From NCBI GenBank assembly GCA_023416455.1, contig JAEZHQ010000076.1, forward strand, positions 1 through 18,638: a stretch of DNA of 18,638 nt. Direction: 5' to 3'. Position 1 is the stretch's first letter, and every line of letters starts with the position of its first letter. The notes under the pieces were generated by a model, which was not told where the DNA came from, ran no database searches, and worked only from the letters and a program-made list of their open reading frames with translations. The DNA comes from Pseudomonadota bacterium. GTDB taxonomy: Bacteria > Pseudomonadota > Alphaproteobacteria > Azospirillales > Azospirillaceae. A program made the position numbers and the translations under genes. Below are positions 1-5,986 of this stretch, piece by piece.

Positions 1-67
1 GCTCCCCGCCGGGGAACCGGTCGCGCAACGCAGCCCTTAAGGCCGCCGCCTGCGCATCCCTTCTCAC
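1..67 (-). CDS. 5' end of an unidentified leftward gene (partial)
   Basis: A frame opening with GTG at 67 stays open to the window edge and reads MRRDAQAAALRAALRDRFPG, then GE. The Ala/Leu/Arg-rich text with G/C-rich third positions looks like the start of an ordinary protein of this organism. The ribosome site is weak: only a GGAT lies about ten bases upstream. A good sigma70-like promoter (248-276) points this way, which supports a leftward gene here. Only about 22 residues are visible, so no family or function can be given. A longer frame at 64-306 ends just here and looks noncoding. The start codon is uncertain. Confidence 0.35.
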   Translation of the reverse strand, partial: MRRDAQAAALRAALRDRFPGGE

Positions 68-247
68 AACACGGTATCCACTTGTCCAAGAAACCGCGGG
101 TCCGCCCGCTCGAACCGTAGGACCCCGCGCCTGCCCCCTGTTCGGGAGCGGACCGCCGGGTCCGGAATGTCGGTTGAGCCTGTCTGGCTTTCCTGCTGCG
201 TCCGACCCGCCGGCGCCCTTGTCGGCGGCCGTCGCGTCGGGAGGCGG

Positions 248-276
248 TATATAGGCCGATCGGCGCCATCGCGCAA
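248..276 (-). promoter_or_regulatory. Leftward sigma70-like promoter
   Basis: Read on the minus strand, TTGCGC (276-271) is followed after exactly 17 bases by TATATA (253-248). This is an unusually good housekeeping promoter match in DNA this rich in G+C. Transcription would start near 241 and run left, giving a leader of about 170 bases before the predicted GTG at 67. It faces away from the PAP2 gene, so it most likely serves the gene leaving the window on the left. Confidence 0.5.
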
Positions 277-325
277 CAGCTTTTTTCGGTACCGCCGAAT
301 TTTCACGAAGGCCGGCGGCGCGCGG

Positions 326-1030
326 CTACCGGCCCAGCAGAACGATGGCGGCGCCCCCGAACAACCGCCGCAGATTCTCGAACAGGGTGGCCATCTGGAA
401 GGTCACCAGGAATCCCAGGGAGTAGACGAGGCCCGGCCGCTCGCTTTGCAAGTTGCCGAACCAGGAGCGGAGGGAGGCCGGAACGGGCACGGCGAGGATC
501 GTCGCCATGATGGCGACTCCGACCACGCCGCCGGCCAGGATGTCCGTGGGGTAATGCAGCCCGAGATAGACCCGGGGCAGGCCGATCACCACCAGCGCCC
601 ACAGGAAAGCCAGACCGCCGATCGCCCGGTGGGACCGCCAGATCGCGGTCGCCAGCGCGAAGAACAGCACGGCATGGTCGCTGGGAAAGGAACTCCAGCC
701 GTCCAGCGCCTCGATGTTGACGTCGTAGGGGACGGTGAAGCCGAGGTCGGGATCATGGGCCGGGCGCAGGCGCATCGGCAGGAGGTTCTGCATGGCCCGG
801 CCGACCGCGATGGCCACGAAGGCCCCCGCGATGGTGCGCAGCGACAGGAGGTCGGGACCGATCAGCCGGCCGCTCTGCCGCGTCCAGCACCACCACAGCA
901 GCGCCAGGAGGACGCCGCCCTTCAGCAGATGACTCTCCGCGACCACATAGATGGCCTTGTCCAGGGGCAGGCTGACGCGGCTGAACTGGTTGAGCCACTC
1001 CATGATGGCAAGGTCGAAGCCCGTGGCCAC
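326..1030 (-). CDS. PAP2-family membrane phosphatase
   Basis: A 234-residue polytopic membrane protein of the PAP2 superfamily, which hydrolyses phosphomonoesters such as lipid phosphates or undecaprenyl pyrophosphate at the membrane. The signature is visible in order: an RLRP version of motif C1 at residues 87-90, PSDH of motif C2 at 116-119, and RVYLGLHYPTD of motif C3 with Arg153, His159 and Asp163. About five to six hydrophobic segments surround these. The usual Lys of C1 (K-x6-R-P) is replaced by Asn82, while the His/Asp machinery is intact. The GTG start at 1030 has a GGGGGAG ribosome site just upstream; the frame stays open to 1627 but reads as noise there. The substrate is unknown. 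An undecaprenyl-pyrophosphate or other lipid phosphatase role is possible. Confidence 0.85.
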   Translation of the reverse strand: MATGFDLAIMEWLNQFSRVSLPLDKAIYVVAESHLLKGGVLLALLWWCWTRQSGRLIGPDLLSLRTIAGAFVAIAVGRAMQNLLPMRLRPAHDPDLGFTVPYDVNIEALDGWSSFPSDHAVLFFALATAIWRSHRAIGGLAFLWALVVIGLPRVYLGLHYPTDILAGGVVGVAIMATILAVPVPASLRSWFGNLQSERPGLVYSLGFLVTFQMATLFENLRRLFGGAAIVLLGR

Positions 1031-1161
1031 GTCTCCCCCTTTCGTGCGCGGATGCCGGCGCCGCGGCTGCGGCCCATCGGACAACGCAGGGGAACACCGG
1101 GCGGCGTGGGGGTGAAACGGCTTATTCCATCGGCGGTGCCCCCTTTCGGGTGGCCGTTCCT

Positions 1162-2049
1162 TTATGGTCCGTTGAAGTGGACGCAGCCCAGGCCGCCCAG
1201 GTCGTAGCCCTGAAGCTCGGCCGCCCGGCGGGCCGCCGCCGGCGAACGGGCGAAGGTCAGGAGCTTCTGCATCGGCGGCTCGAAATAATCGCGGCGGTGC
1301 ATGACCAGATCGAAGCGCTCCCAGCGCAGCGGCACGAAGTCCAGGCGCAGTTGGGCCGCCACCGCGCGGATGGCCAGCCCGGCATCGGCCTGCCCGTTCA
1401 GCACGGCAAGCCCCACGTCGGTTTCGGTCCGCACCGGGCGGTCCAGGAGACGGAGGTCGTCCGTGCGCAGCCCCGCATCTCCGGCCAGATGGTCGAACAG
1501 GACCTGGGCGCCGGATTCGGCCTGCCGCGGAACGACGCGGGCGGAGCCCGCCGCCAGGTCGGCGATGGAGCGGATGCCCAGGGGATTTCCGGCGGCGACC
1601 ACCAGCCCCTGCTCCCGCCGGGCCCATTCGATGGCCACCACCCCCTCGCCGCCGAGCCGCCGCGTGAGGAAGGGCACGTTGTGCTCGCCGTGGACGGCAT
1701 CGAAGGCGTGCATGCCGCAGGCGACCGCCGCCCCTTCGGCGAAACGGTCGAGCCCGGCCAGGCTTCCCCCGCCCATCAGCGCCAGCCCGCAGCGGGATTC
1801 GTCGACGCTCCAGTCGAGCAGCGGGTCATGGCTGCCGGCGATCACCGGCGGCGGTGCCCCGGCCGTCCGGGGCGGCGGCTCGGCGTTGCCGCGCGCCGAC
1901 AGCCAGTGGTCGATCTGGTCCTTGGGGAACAGCCACTTGCCGCCGACGCGGGTGCACGGGATTTCTCCCCGCTGCACGAGGTCGTAGACCTTGCGCTGCT
2001 TCAGGCGGAGGTAATCCGCGATCTCGCGCGTGTTCAGCAACTGGACCAC
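1162..2049 (-). CDS. HTH (excisionase-type) regulator with ModA-like substrate-binding domain
   Basis: A 295-residue one-component regulator. Residues 1-52 form a MerR/excisionase-type winged HTH (LNTREIADYLRLKQRKVYDL, then a GGKWLFPKDQIDHWL wing). After a Pro-rich linker, residues 65-285 resemble the cytoplasmic PBP-like family related to the ModA and TupA oxyanion-binding proteins, including the segment PRQAESGAQVLFDHL at 174-188. There is no signal peptide, so it should bind a small ligand in the cytoplasm and control transcription. Known relatives of this architecture are linked to molybdate, tungstate or molybdoenzyme genes; the ligand here is not shown. The start is GTG at 2049 behind GGGGGAGGGG. 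It is divergent from the TauE/SafE exporter at 2335, a natural target. Confidence 0.8.
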   Translation of the reverse strand: MVQLLNTREIADYLRLKQRKVYDLVQRGEIPCTRVGGKWLFPKDQIDHWLSARGNAEPPPRTAGAPPPVIAGSHDPLLDWSVDESRCGLALMGGGSLAGLDRFAEGAAVACGMHAFDAVHGEHNVPFLTRRLGGEGVVAIEWARREQGLVVAAGNPLGIRSIADLAAGSARVVPRQAESGAQVLFDHLAGDAGLRTDDLRLLDRPVRTETDVGLAVLNGQADAGLAIRAVAAQLRLDFVPLRWERFDLVMHRRDYFEPPMQKLLTFARSPAAARRAAELQGYDLGGLGCVHFNGP

Positions 2050-2127
2050 CGTTTCCCCTCCCCCAAGGCACCGCCGCCGGGCACGGTGGCGATTATGGCC
2101 GGAGCGGGAAAATTTGCAAAGCGCGGG

Positions 2128-2163
2128 AACGTCCGCAGCCCCACCGCATCACCGCCGGACGTT
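2128..2163. promoter_or_regulatory. Inverted repeat in the divergent regulator/exporter intergenic region
   Basis: AACGTCCG (2128-2135) and CGGACGTT (2156-2163) form a perfect 8-bp inverted repeat separated by 20 bases. It lies 79 bases upstream of the HTH regulator start and about 105 bases upstream of the exporter promoter. A split palindrome here could be an operator for the neighbouring regulator, but nothing in the sequence proves binding. Confidence 0.3.
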
Positions 2164-2269
2164 TCGGCAGATCAGAGCATATTCTCCCGATATTTACGAC
2201 AGCCGCACCGTTTCCGGGATCTCTGCAAATAAATCCATGGAGTGTCGTGGGTTTTTATTTGATCAGTTC

Positions 2270-2298
2270 TTGAAGGCGGTGGCATCGGGACCTATCCT
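2270..2298 (+). promoter_or_regulatory. Promoter of the TauE/SafE exporter gene
   Basis: TTGAAG (2270-2275) and TATCCT (2293-2298) are separated by exactly 17 bases and face the exporter. The predicted start of transcription near 2305 leaves about 30 bases of leader, which contains a GGAGAG ribosome site. Confidence 0.55.
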
Positions 2299-2334
2299 GC
2301 CGGTGTCCGCACGACCTCCGGAGAGCCCGCGCCC

Positions 2335-3171
2335 GTGACCTCATCCTCCTCCCTTCCCCTTGCGAGGGACTGGCCGCGGACGGCCGTCGGCGTCGCGGCC
2401 GGCGCCGTCATCGGAACGCTGGGCGGCCTGATGGGGCTGGGCGGGGCGGAGTTCCGGCTGCCCCTGCTGGTCGGGGTGCTGGGCTTGGCCGTGCGCGCCG
2501 CCGTGCCGGTCAACCTCGCGGTCAGCGCCATCGTCCTTCTGGCCGCCCTGCCCGCCCGCGCCTGGACGGTGCCGTTCGCCGCCATCGCCCCCCATCTGCC
2601 CGAGCTTCTGGGCATGACCGCCGGTGCCGTGGTCGCCGCCTACGCCGGCGCCGGGCTGCTGAAGCGCTGTTCCGACCGCTGGCTCGGCACGCTGATCCTG
2701 GTGCTCCTGGCGGTGCTGGGGGTGGTCATGATCGGCGACGCCTTCCTGGGCGAGGGCGGCCCCGGCCTGCTTCCCGAGGGTTCCGCCTGGCGGGTCCCGG
2801 CGGCGGCGGCCTGCGGCGTCGTCATCGGCCTCGTCAGCAGCCTTCTGGGGGTGGCCGGGGGCGAGCTGATCATCCCGACCTTCGTGCTGGGCTTCGGCGT
2901 GCCGGTCCCGCTGGCCGGCTCCATGAGCATGCTGGTCGGCCTGCCGACCATCGCGGCCGGCCTCCTGCGGCACCTGGGCGACCCCGCCTGCCCCTTGCGC
3001 AACGCCCTGCTGTGGCGGGACACGGCCGGGCCGCTCGCCGTCGGCTCCGTCCTCGGCGCGGCGGCGGGTGGGCTGCTGCTGGGCCTGGTGCCCGCCGACC
3101 TGCTGAAGACCGGCCTGGGGCTCATCCTGATCTGGTCGGCCTTCCGGATCTTCGCCCACAAGGCGGGCTGA
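2335..3171 (+). CDS. TauE/SafE-family anion exporter
   Basis: A 278-residue polytopic inner-membrane protein with about eight hydrophobic segments. It shows the two-fold internal repeat of the TauE/SafE (DUF81) family: GTLGGLMGLGGAEFRLPLLVG at 27-47 in the first half and SSLLGVAGGELIIPTFVLGF at 168-187 in the second, each with the small-residue run followed by a buried Glu and Pro. Members export sulfite, sulfoacetate or similar organosulfur anions, and many have no known substrate. The start is GTG at 2335 behind GGAGAG with a promoter just upstream. It is divergent from a ligand-binding HTH regulator and ends 7 bases from the stop of the convergent DUF411 gene. Sulfite or another oxyanion is the first guess, not a demonstrated substrate. 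Confidence 0.85.
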   Translation: MTSSSSLPLARDWPRTAVGVAAGAVIGTLGGLMGLGGAEFRLPLLVGVLGLAVRAAVPVNLAVSAIVLLAALPARAWTVPFAAIAPHLPELLGMTAGAVVAAYAGAGLLKRCSDRWLGTLILVLLAVLGVVMIGDAFLGEGGPGLLPEGSAWRVPAAAACGVVIGLVSSLLGVAGGELIIPTFVLGFGVPVPLAGSMSMLVGLPTIAAGLLRHLGDPACPLRNALLWRDTAGPLAVGSVLGAAAGGLLLGLVPADLLKTGLGLILIWSAFRIFAHKAG

Positions 3172-3178
3172 GCACGCC

Positions 3179-3658
3179 TCAGCGCCGCTCGAAGAGCAGG
3201 CTGCCGCCGGGAGTGCCGAACAGCACCACGTTGTAGCGTTCCGTCACGCCGGTCTCCATGCCGGGCGCACCCTGGGGCATGCCGGGAACGGCCAGCCCGC
3301 GGGCCGCCGGACGCTCGCGCAGCAGGCGGGCGACGGCGTCGGCGGGAACATGGCCCTCCAGCACGTAGCCGTCGACCAGGGCGGTGTGGCAGGAGCGCAG
3401 GGCCGCCGGCACGCCCAGCCGGTCCTTCACCGGATCGACGTCGTCCAGATCCTGCACGGTGACCGCGTGGCCGGCCGCGCGCATGTGATCCACCCAGGCG
3501 CCGCAGCAGCCGCAGGACGGCGATTTCCACACGCTCACCGGGGGCGCCGCCCCGGCCGCCGATGCCAGGCGGACCACGCCCCGCGTCGCGGCGGCCAGCG
3601 CGCCGATCGCGAGGCTCACCCCCAGGGCCGTGACGAAGACCCGCCGATTCACATCCAT
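3179..3658 (-). CDS. Exported DUF411 family protein (putative metal-binding)
   Basis: A 159-residue protein with an N-terminal hydrophobic export segment: Arg5-Arg6, then a hydrophobic stretch to about residue 36. The mature part carries the DUF411 signature: WKSPSCGCCGAW with Cys49, Cys51 and Cys52, RSCHTA with Cys90-His91, EGHVP with His103, and the closing GMPQGAPGME at 126-135. DUF411 proteins are often found with copper-resistance genes and are suspected periplasmic metal binders, but no biochemical role is firmly established. The ATG at 3658 has GGAT about 8 bases upstream. It converges on the exporter gene with 7 bases between stops, so each 3' end lies close to the other transcript. 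No copper genes are visible nearby. Confidence 0.85.
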   Translation of the reverse strand: MDVNRRVFVTALGVSLAIGALAAATRGVVRLASAAGAAPPVSVWKSPSCGCCGAWVDHMRAAGHAVTVQDLDDVDPVKDRLGVPAALRSCHTALVDGYVLEGHVPADAVARLLRERPAARGLAVPGMPQGAPGMETGVTERYNVVLFGTPGGSLLFERR

Positions 3659-3720
3659 GACCAGCCATCCCGCTTGCCGTTTGGCGCCGACCTTACCGGA
3701 CCGGGCCGGGCGGCGCCTTG

Positions 3721-3768
3721 ATCACGCTCAAAAATCATCACGCTCAAGAATCATCACGCCCGAGAAGC
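3721..3768. repeat. Three tandem 16-bp repeats between the DUF411 gene and moeB
   Basis: Three head-to-tail 16-base units: ATCACGCTCAAAAATC (3721-3736), ATCACGCTCAAGAATC (3737-3752) and ATCACGCCCGAGAAGC (3753-3768). Units one and two differ at a single base; unit three has drifted. They sit in a divergent intergenic region, 63 bases upstream of the DUF411 start and about 220 upstream of moeB. This could be a tandem protein-binding site or simple slippage. Confidence 0.6.
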
Positions 3769-3845
3769 ACGCCCGGCCGCCCTCGCGGCGAAGCGTCGCT
3801 CCGGACCGTTTTCCGCCGCCGGGCGGCCCCGCGGATGGTTGAAGT

Positions 3846-3958
3846 CTTGTGCAGACAAGTCCGGTCCGCGCTTGAATTCCCTGCGTTCGATCTGAAACGC
3901 AGGGAACCCCAGGCCATTGTTCTGCGGCCGGAGTCACGCTTCAAACCGATTCCGGTTT
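3846..3958 (+). other. Series of three hairpins upstream of moeB
   Basis: Three hairpins precede moeB. CTTGT/ACAAG spans 3846-3859. The strong one pairs TTCCCTGCGTT (3877-3887) with AACGCAGGGAA (3896-3906), a perfect 11-bp stem with an 8-base loop. AAACCG/CGGTTT spans 3943-3958. None is followed by a T-run, so they are not standard terminators. If transcription starts upstream, this is a structured leader; otherwise the 11-bp palindrome may be an operator. A TATGCT at 3973-3978, 17 bases after TTCCGG, would instead make moeB nearly leaderless. Confidence 0.4.
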
Positions 3959-3991
3959 CACGCGATCCGCTCTATGCTGCGGGCCATGACC

Positions 3992-4780
3992 ATGGACTTC
4001 ACCGACACCCAGCTCCACCGCTATTCCCGCCACATCATCCTGCCGGAGGTCGGCGGCACCGGGCAGGCGGCCCTGCTGCGCGCGCGCGTCCTGGTCGTCG
4101 GGGCGGGGGGGCTCGGCGCGCCGCTCCTGCTCTATCTCGCCGCCGCCGGGGTCGGAACCATCGGCGTCGTCGACGACGACACGGTGGATCTGTCCAACCT
4201 CCAGCGCCAGGTGATCCATGACGAGGCCGCGCTCGGCCGGGCCAAGGTGGACAGCGCCGCCGCCCGCATCCGCGCGCTCAACCCCGACGTGGCGGTCGAG
4301 GTCCACAAGACCCGGATCACCCGCGACAACGCCCTCGATCTCGTCGGGCGCTACGATCTGGTGGCCGACGGGTCGGACAACTTCGCCACGCGCTTCCTGT
4401 TGAACGACGCCTGCTACCTCGCGCGCCGGACGCTGGTGTCGGCGGCCATCCTGCGCTTCGACGGGCAGCTGTCCACCTACAAGGGGCATCTCGGCGCCCC
4501 CCACCCCTGCTACCGCTGCCTGTTCCGCGAGCCGCCGCCGCGCGGCCTGGTGCCGTCCTGCTCGGAAGGCGGCGTGCTGGGGGCGCTCGCCGGCTTCGTC
4601 GGCTCGCTCCAGGCGACCGAGGTGCTGAAGGAGCTGCTTGGCATCGGCGAGAGCCTGTCGGGCAGCCTGCTGATGCTGGACACGCTCCACGCCACCTTCC
4701 AGCGCATCGCCGTGAAGCGCGACCCCGACTGCCCGCTGTGCGGCAGCCATCCGACCATTCACGATCTCTCCGCCCACTGA
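3992..4780 (+). CDS. moeB: MoeB/ThiF-type sulfur-carrier adenylyltransferase
   Basis: A 262-residue E1-like enzyme that uses ATP to adenylate the C-terminal Gly-Gly of a sulfur-carrier protein: MoaD for molybdopterin, or ThiS-like partners. Visible features are the N-terminal HRYSRHIILPEVG, the nucleotide loop GAGGLG at 37-42, LSNLQRQ at 67-73, the DGSDNFATR segment at 126-134, Cys190 in PSCSEGG at the usual cysteine position, and a zinc site from CYRC (173/176) and CPLC (247/250). There is no C-terminal rhodanese domain, so the length is that of classical MoeB. I chose ATG 3992 because GCGGG lies 8 bases upstream; ATG 3986 is nearly as good. The next gene, a DsrE-like protein, follows after 25 bases, which suggests a sulfur-transfer operon. 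MoeB and ThiF cannot be separated with certainty by sequence alone. Confidence 0.9.
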   Translation: MDFTDTQLHRYSRHIILPEVGGTGQAALLRARVLVVGAGGLGAPLLLYLAAAGVGTIGVVDDDTVDLSNLQRQVIHDEAALGRAKVDSAAARIRALNPDVAVEVHKTRITRDNALDLVGRYDLVADGSDNFATRFLLNDACYLARRTLVSAAILRFDGQLSTYKGHLGAPHPCYRCLFREPPPRGLVPSCSEGGVLGALAGFVGSLQATEVLKELLGIGESLSGSLLMLDTLHATFQRIAVKRDPDCPLCGSHPTIHDLSAH

Positions 4781-4805
4781 CGGGCCGACAGCACGGAGGG
4801 CGCCC

Positions 4806-5243
4806 ATGCAGGGACCCGAGACTCTGGCCATCGCCGTCTTCGCCGGCGGCTTCGACCGCGTGCATTACGCCCTGGTGATGGCCAGCGCGGCGGCGGCCAC
4901 CAACCGCAAGGTCACCCTGTTCTTCACCGGGCGCGCCCTGCGCTGCCTGGTCCAGGAGAACGAACCCGGCCTGTTCGGCTGGCACGACCTGGACGCCGCC
5001 GACGACGGCAGCAGCCCGGCGGAGCGCGACCGCTGGTTCGCCGCCAACGGCCTTGCCACCTTCGAGGAGCTGCTCGGCGCCTGCGTCGCCCTGGGCGTCA
5101 CCATCATGGCCTGCGAGATGGGGCTGAAGGCCCTGGCCCTGCCCGCCGGGTCGCGCCTGCGCGACGACGTGCCGGTGAAGCCCGGCGGAGTCGTCACCTT
5201 CCTGAACGAGGCCCCCCGCAGCGGCGCCATCCTGTTCGTGTGA
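4806..5243 (+). CDS. DsrE/DsrF-like sulfur-relay family protein
   Basis: A 145-residue cytoplasmic protein of the DsrE/DsrF-like superfamily. The pattern is typical: a first strand LAIAVFAGGFDRVHYALVMA, a second strand with VTLFFTGRALRCL (Cys47), and the family motif VTIMACEMGLKALAL with Cys103. Cys93 is also present. Relatives carry persulfide on a conserved cysteine during sulfur oxidation or tRNA thiolation, or act as peroxiredoxin-like accessory proteins. The start ATG has GGAGGG 6 bases upstream. It lies 25 bases after moeB and 22 before a small unknown gene, so the three are probably co-transcribed. Which cysteine would carry sulfur is inferred from the family, and the partner is unknown; MoeB is an obvious candidate by position. 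Confidence 0.75.
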   Translation: MQGPETLAIAVFAGGFDRVHYALVMASAAAATNRKVTLFFTGRALRCLVQENEPGLFGWHDLDAADDGSSPAERDRWFAANGLATFEELLGACVALGVTIMACEMGLKALALPAGSRLRDDVPVKPGGVVTFLNEAPRSGAILFV

Positions 5244-5265
5244 TCCCTTCCCCCCTGGTGCCCCC

Positions 5266-5559
5266 ATGGCCGACCCGGCGCTCGTCATCGACCACGCCAA
5301 CCGCTTCGAGGCCGTCGCCACCGACGGTTTCGAGGGCCGCCCCTACCGGGCCGCGCTCGGCGCCCTCGCCGACCGGGTGAAGGCCGACCCCGCGGGAACC
5401 CTGGCGCCCGCCGTTGCCCGCGCGCTCTGCATCATGGCCACGCTGATCGAGGAGGGCGACCGCAACGGGCGCTTCGCCGCCAAGGTGGCGATCCTGCGCG
5501 AGGCGGCGGCGCTGCTGCGCGCGGACGGCCAACTTGGCGCCCCGTCAACACCCCCTTGA
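5266..5559 (+). CDS. Conserved-looking protein of unknown function
   Basis: A 97-residue soluble protein that I do not recognise. It has no signal peptide, membrane segment or cysteine cluster (one Cys only). From about residue 5 to 90 it is Ala-rich and predicted mostly helical, with repeated amphipathic stretches such as YRAALGALADRVKAD and KVAILREAAALLRAD, and it ends in a short Pro/Ser tail. G/C-rich third positions and position in line after moeB and the DsrE-like gene argue that it is real. The start at 5266 lacks a purine-rich ribosome site; the 22-base gap is C-rich. It is therefore probably translated by coupling to the upstream gene, or starts elsewhere. A role beside the sulfur-relay pair is possible but only from context. 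Confidence 0.6.
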   Translation: MADPALVIDHANRFEAVATDGFEGRPYRAALGALADRVKADPAGTLAPAVARALCIMATLIEEGDRNGRFAAKVAILREAAALLRADGQLGAPSTPP

Positions 5560-5679
5560 CAGATCAGACCAGAAGGAGCACCCTGTCCTTACAGTAATGA
5601 AGCCAGAGGTGAAGAAACGGACGACACCGCATTCAGTCGGTCCTTGACAGACTGGCTCACGGTTCGCTCTTTTCCGCAG

Positions 5680-5837
5680 CAGGGAGGGTGAGTAAGATCA
5701 TGACTCCACCGGCGCTTACTTGATGAAGCCGAGCAACTCGGCCACACAGACCTGAGTTTTCCTGCCGATTGGCAGATGGACAGCGGAGTCCGAAGATCTC
5801 CGCAGAGACCCCCGCCCCGCAGCGGGGGTTTCGCTTT
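5680..5837 (+). ncRNA. Candidate small RNA or long structured 3' UTR
   Basis: This lies inside a stretch of about 54% G+C (98 of 180 bases over 5581-5760) in a 70% G+C neighbourhood, with no convincing reading frame. On the plus strand four stem-loops follow one another: GCCGAG/CTCGGC (5728-5742), CTGCC/GGCAG (5762-5775), GCGGAG/CTCCGC (5783-5803), then a terminator hairpin (5808-5829). A TTGACA at 5644-5649 could be a -35, but no good -10 follows, so the 5' end is a guess. No Rfam family was recognised. It could instead be the 3' UTR of the moeB cluster or a decayed element. Confidence 0.3.
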
Positions 5838-5838
5838 T
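5808..5838 (+). terminator. Rho-independent terminator (rightward)
   Basis: ACCCCCGC (5808-5815) pairs perfectly with GCGGGGGT (5822-5829) across a 6-base loop and is followed by TTTCGCTTTT. The T-rich tail lies only on the plus-strand side, so it ends rightward transcription. That would be the moeB cluster, whose last stop is about 250 bases upstream, or an RNA gene in between. It also shields the convergent phoB end. Confidence 0.7.
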
Positions 5839-5865
5839 CCGGCACGCTCCCGCCGCCGCGGGCGA

Positions 5866-5903
5866 TGCCGCTTCCGGAACGCCGGAACGTCGCGGAAGCG
5901 GCA
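5866..5903 (-). terminator. Hairpin downstream of phoB
   Basis: TGCCGCTTCCG (5866-5876) and CGGAAGCGGCA (5893-5903) form a perfect 11-bp stem with a 16-base loop, 83 bases past the phoB stop. There is no T-run on either side, so it is an RNA 3'-end stabiliser or a Rho-type end rather than a classical intrinsic terminator. Confidence 0.4.
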
Positions 5904-5986
5904 CGATACGGCCGGCCGATCCTCCTCTTGCACCGTGCTGCGCCCCGGGCCGTCGGGTTTGACCCCAAGGCGCGGGATGGAAGCCG

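Noticed and set aside
64..306. An 80-residue leftward frame before the partial gene.
   Set aside because: Arg/Pro-rich without domain, and it contains the predicted promoter.
167..1207. A 346-residue rightward frame opposite the PAP2 gene.
   Set aside because: Low-complexity composition with no domain, while the minus strand has intact PAP2 motifs.
1031..1627. N-terminal extension of the PAP2 frame up to 1627.
   Set aside because: It overlaps the HTH/ModA-like gene in another frame and reads as Arg/Pro/Gly noise; GTG 1030 has a good ribosome site.
3721..3768. CRISPR array.
   Set aside because: The 16-bp units abut with no spacers and no cas genes are present.
5598..5757. Tiny rightward peptides (16, 7 and 10 codons) in the same island.
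   Set aside because: No properly spaced ribosome site for the first, and the others are too short to separate from chance.
5589..5968. Transposase remnant on the minus strand in the low-G+C island.
   Set aside because: Short frames end here, but no recognisable transposase motif, terminal inverted repeat or target duplication was seen.
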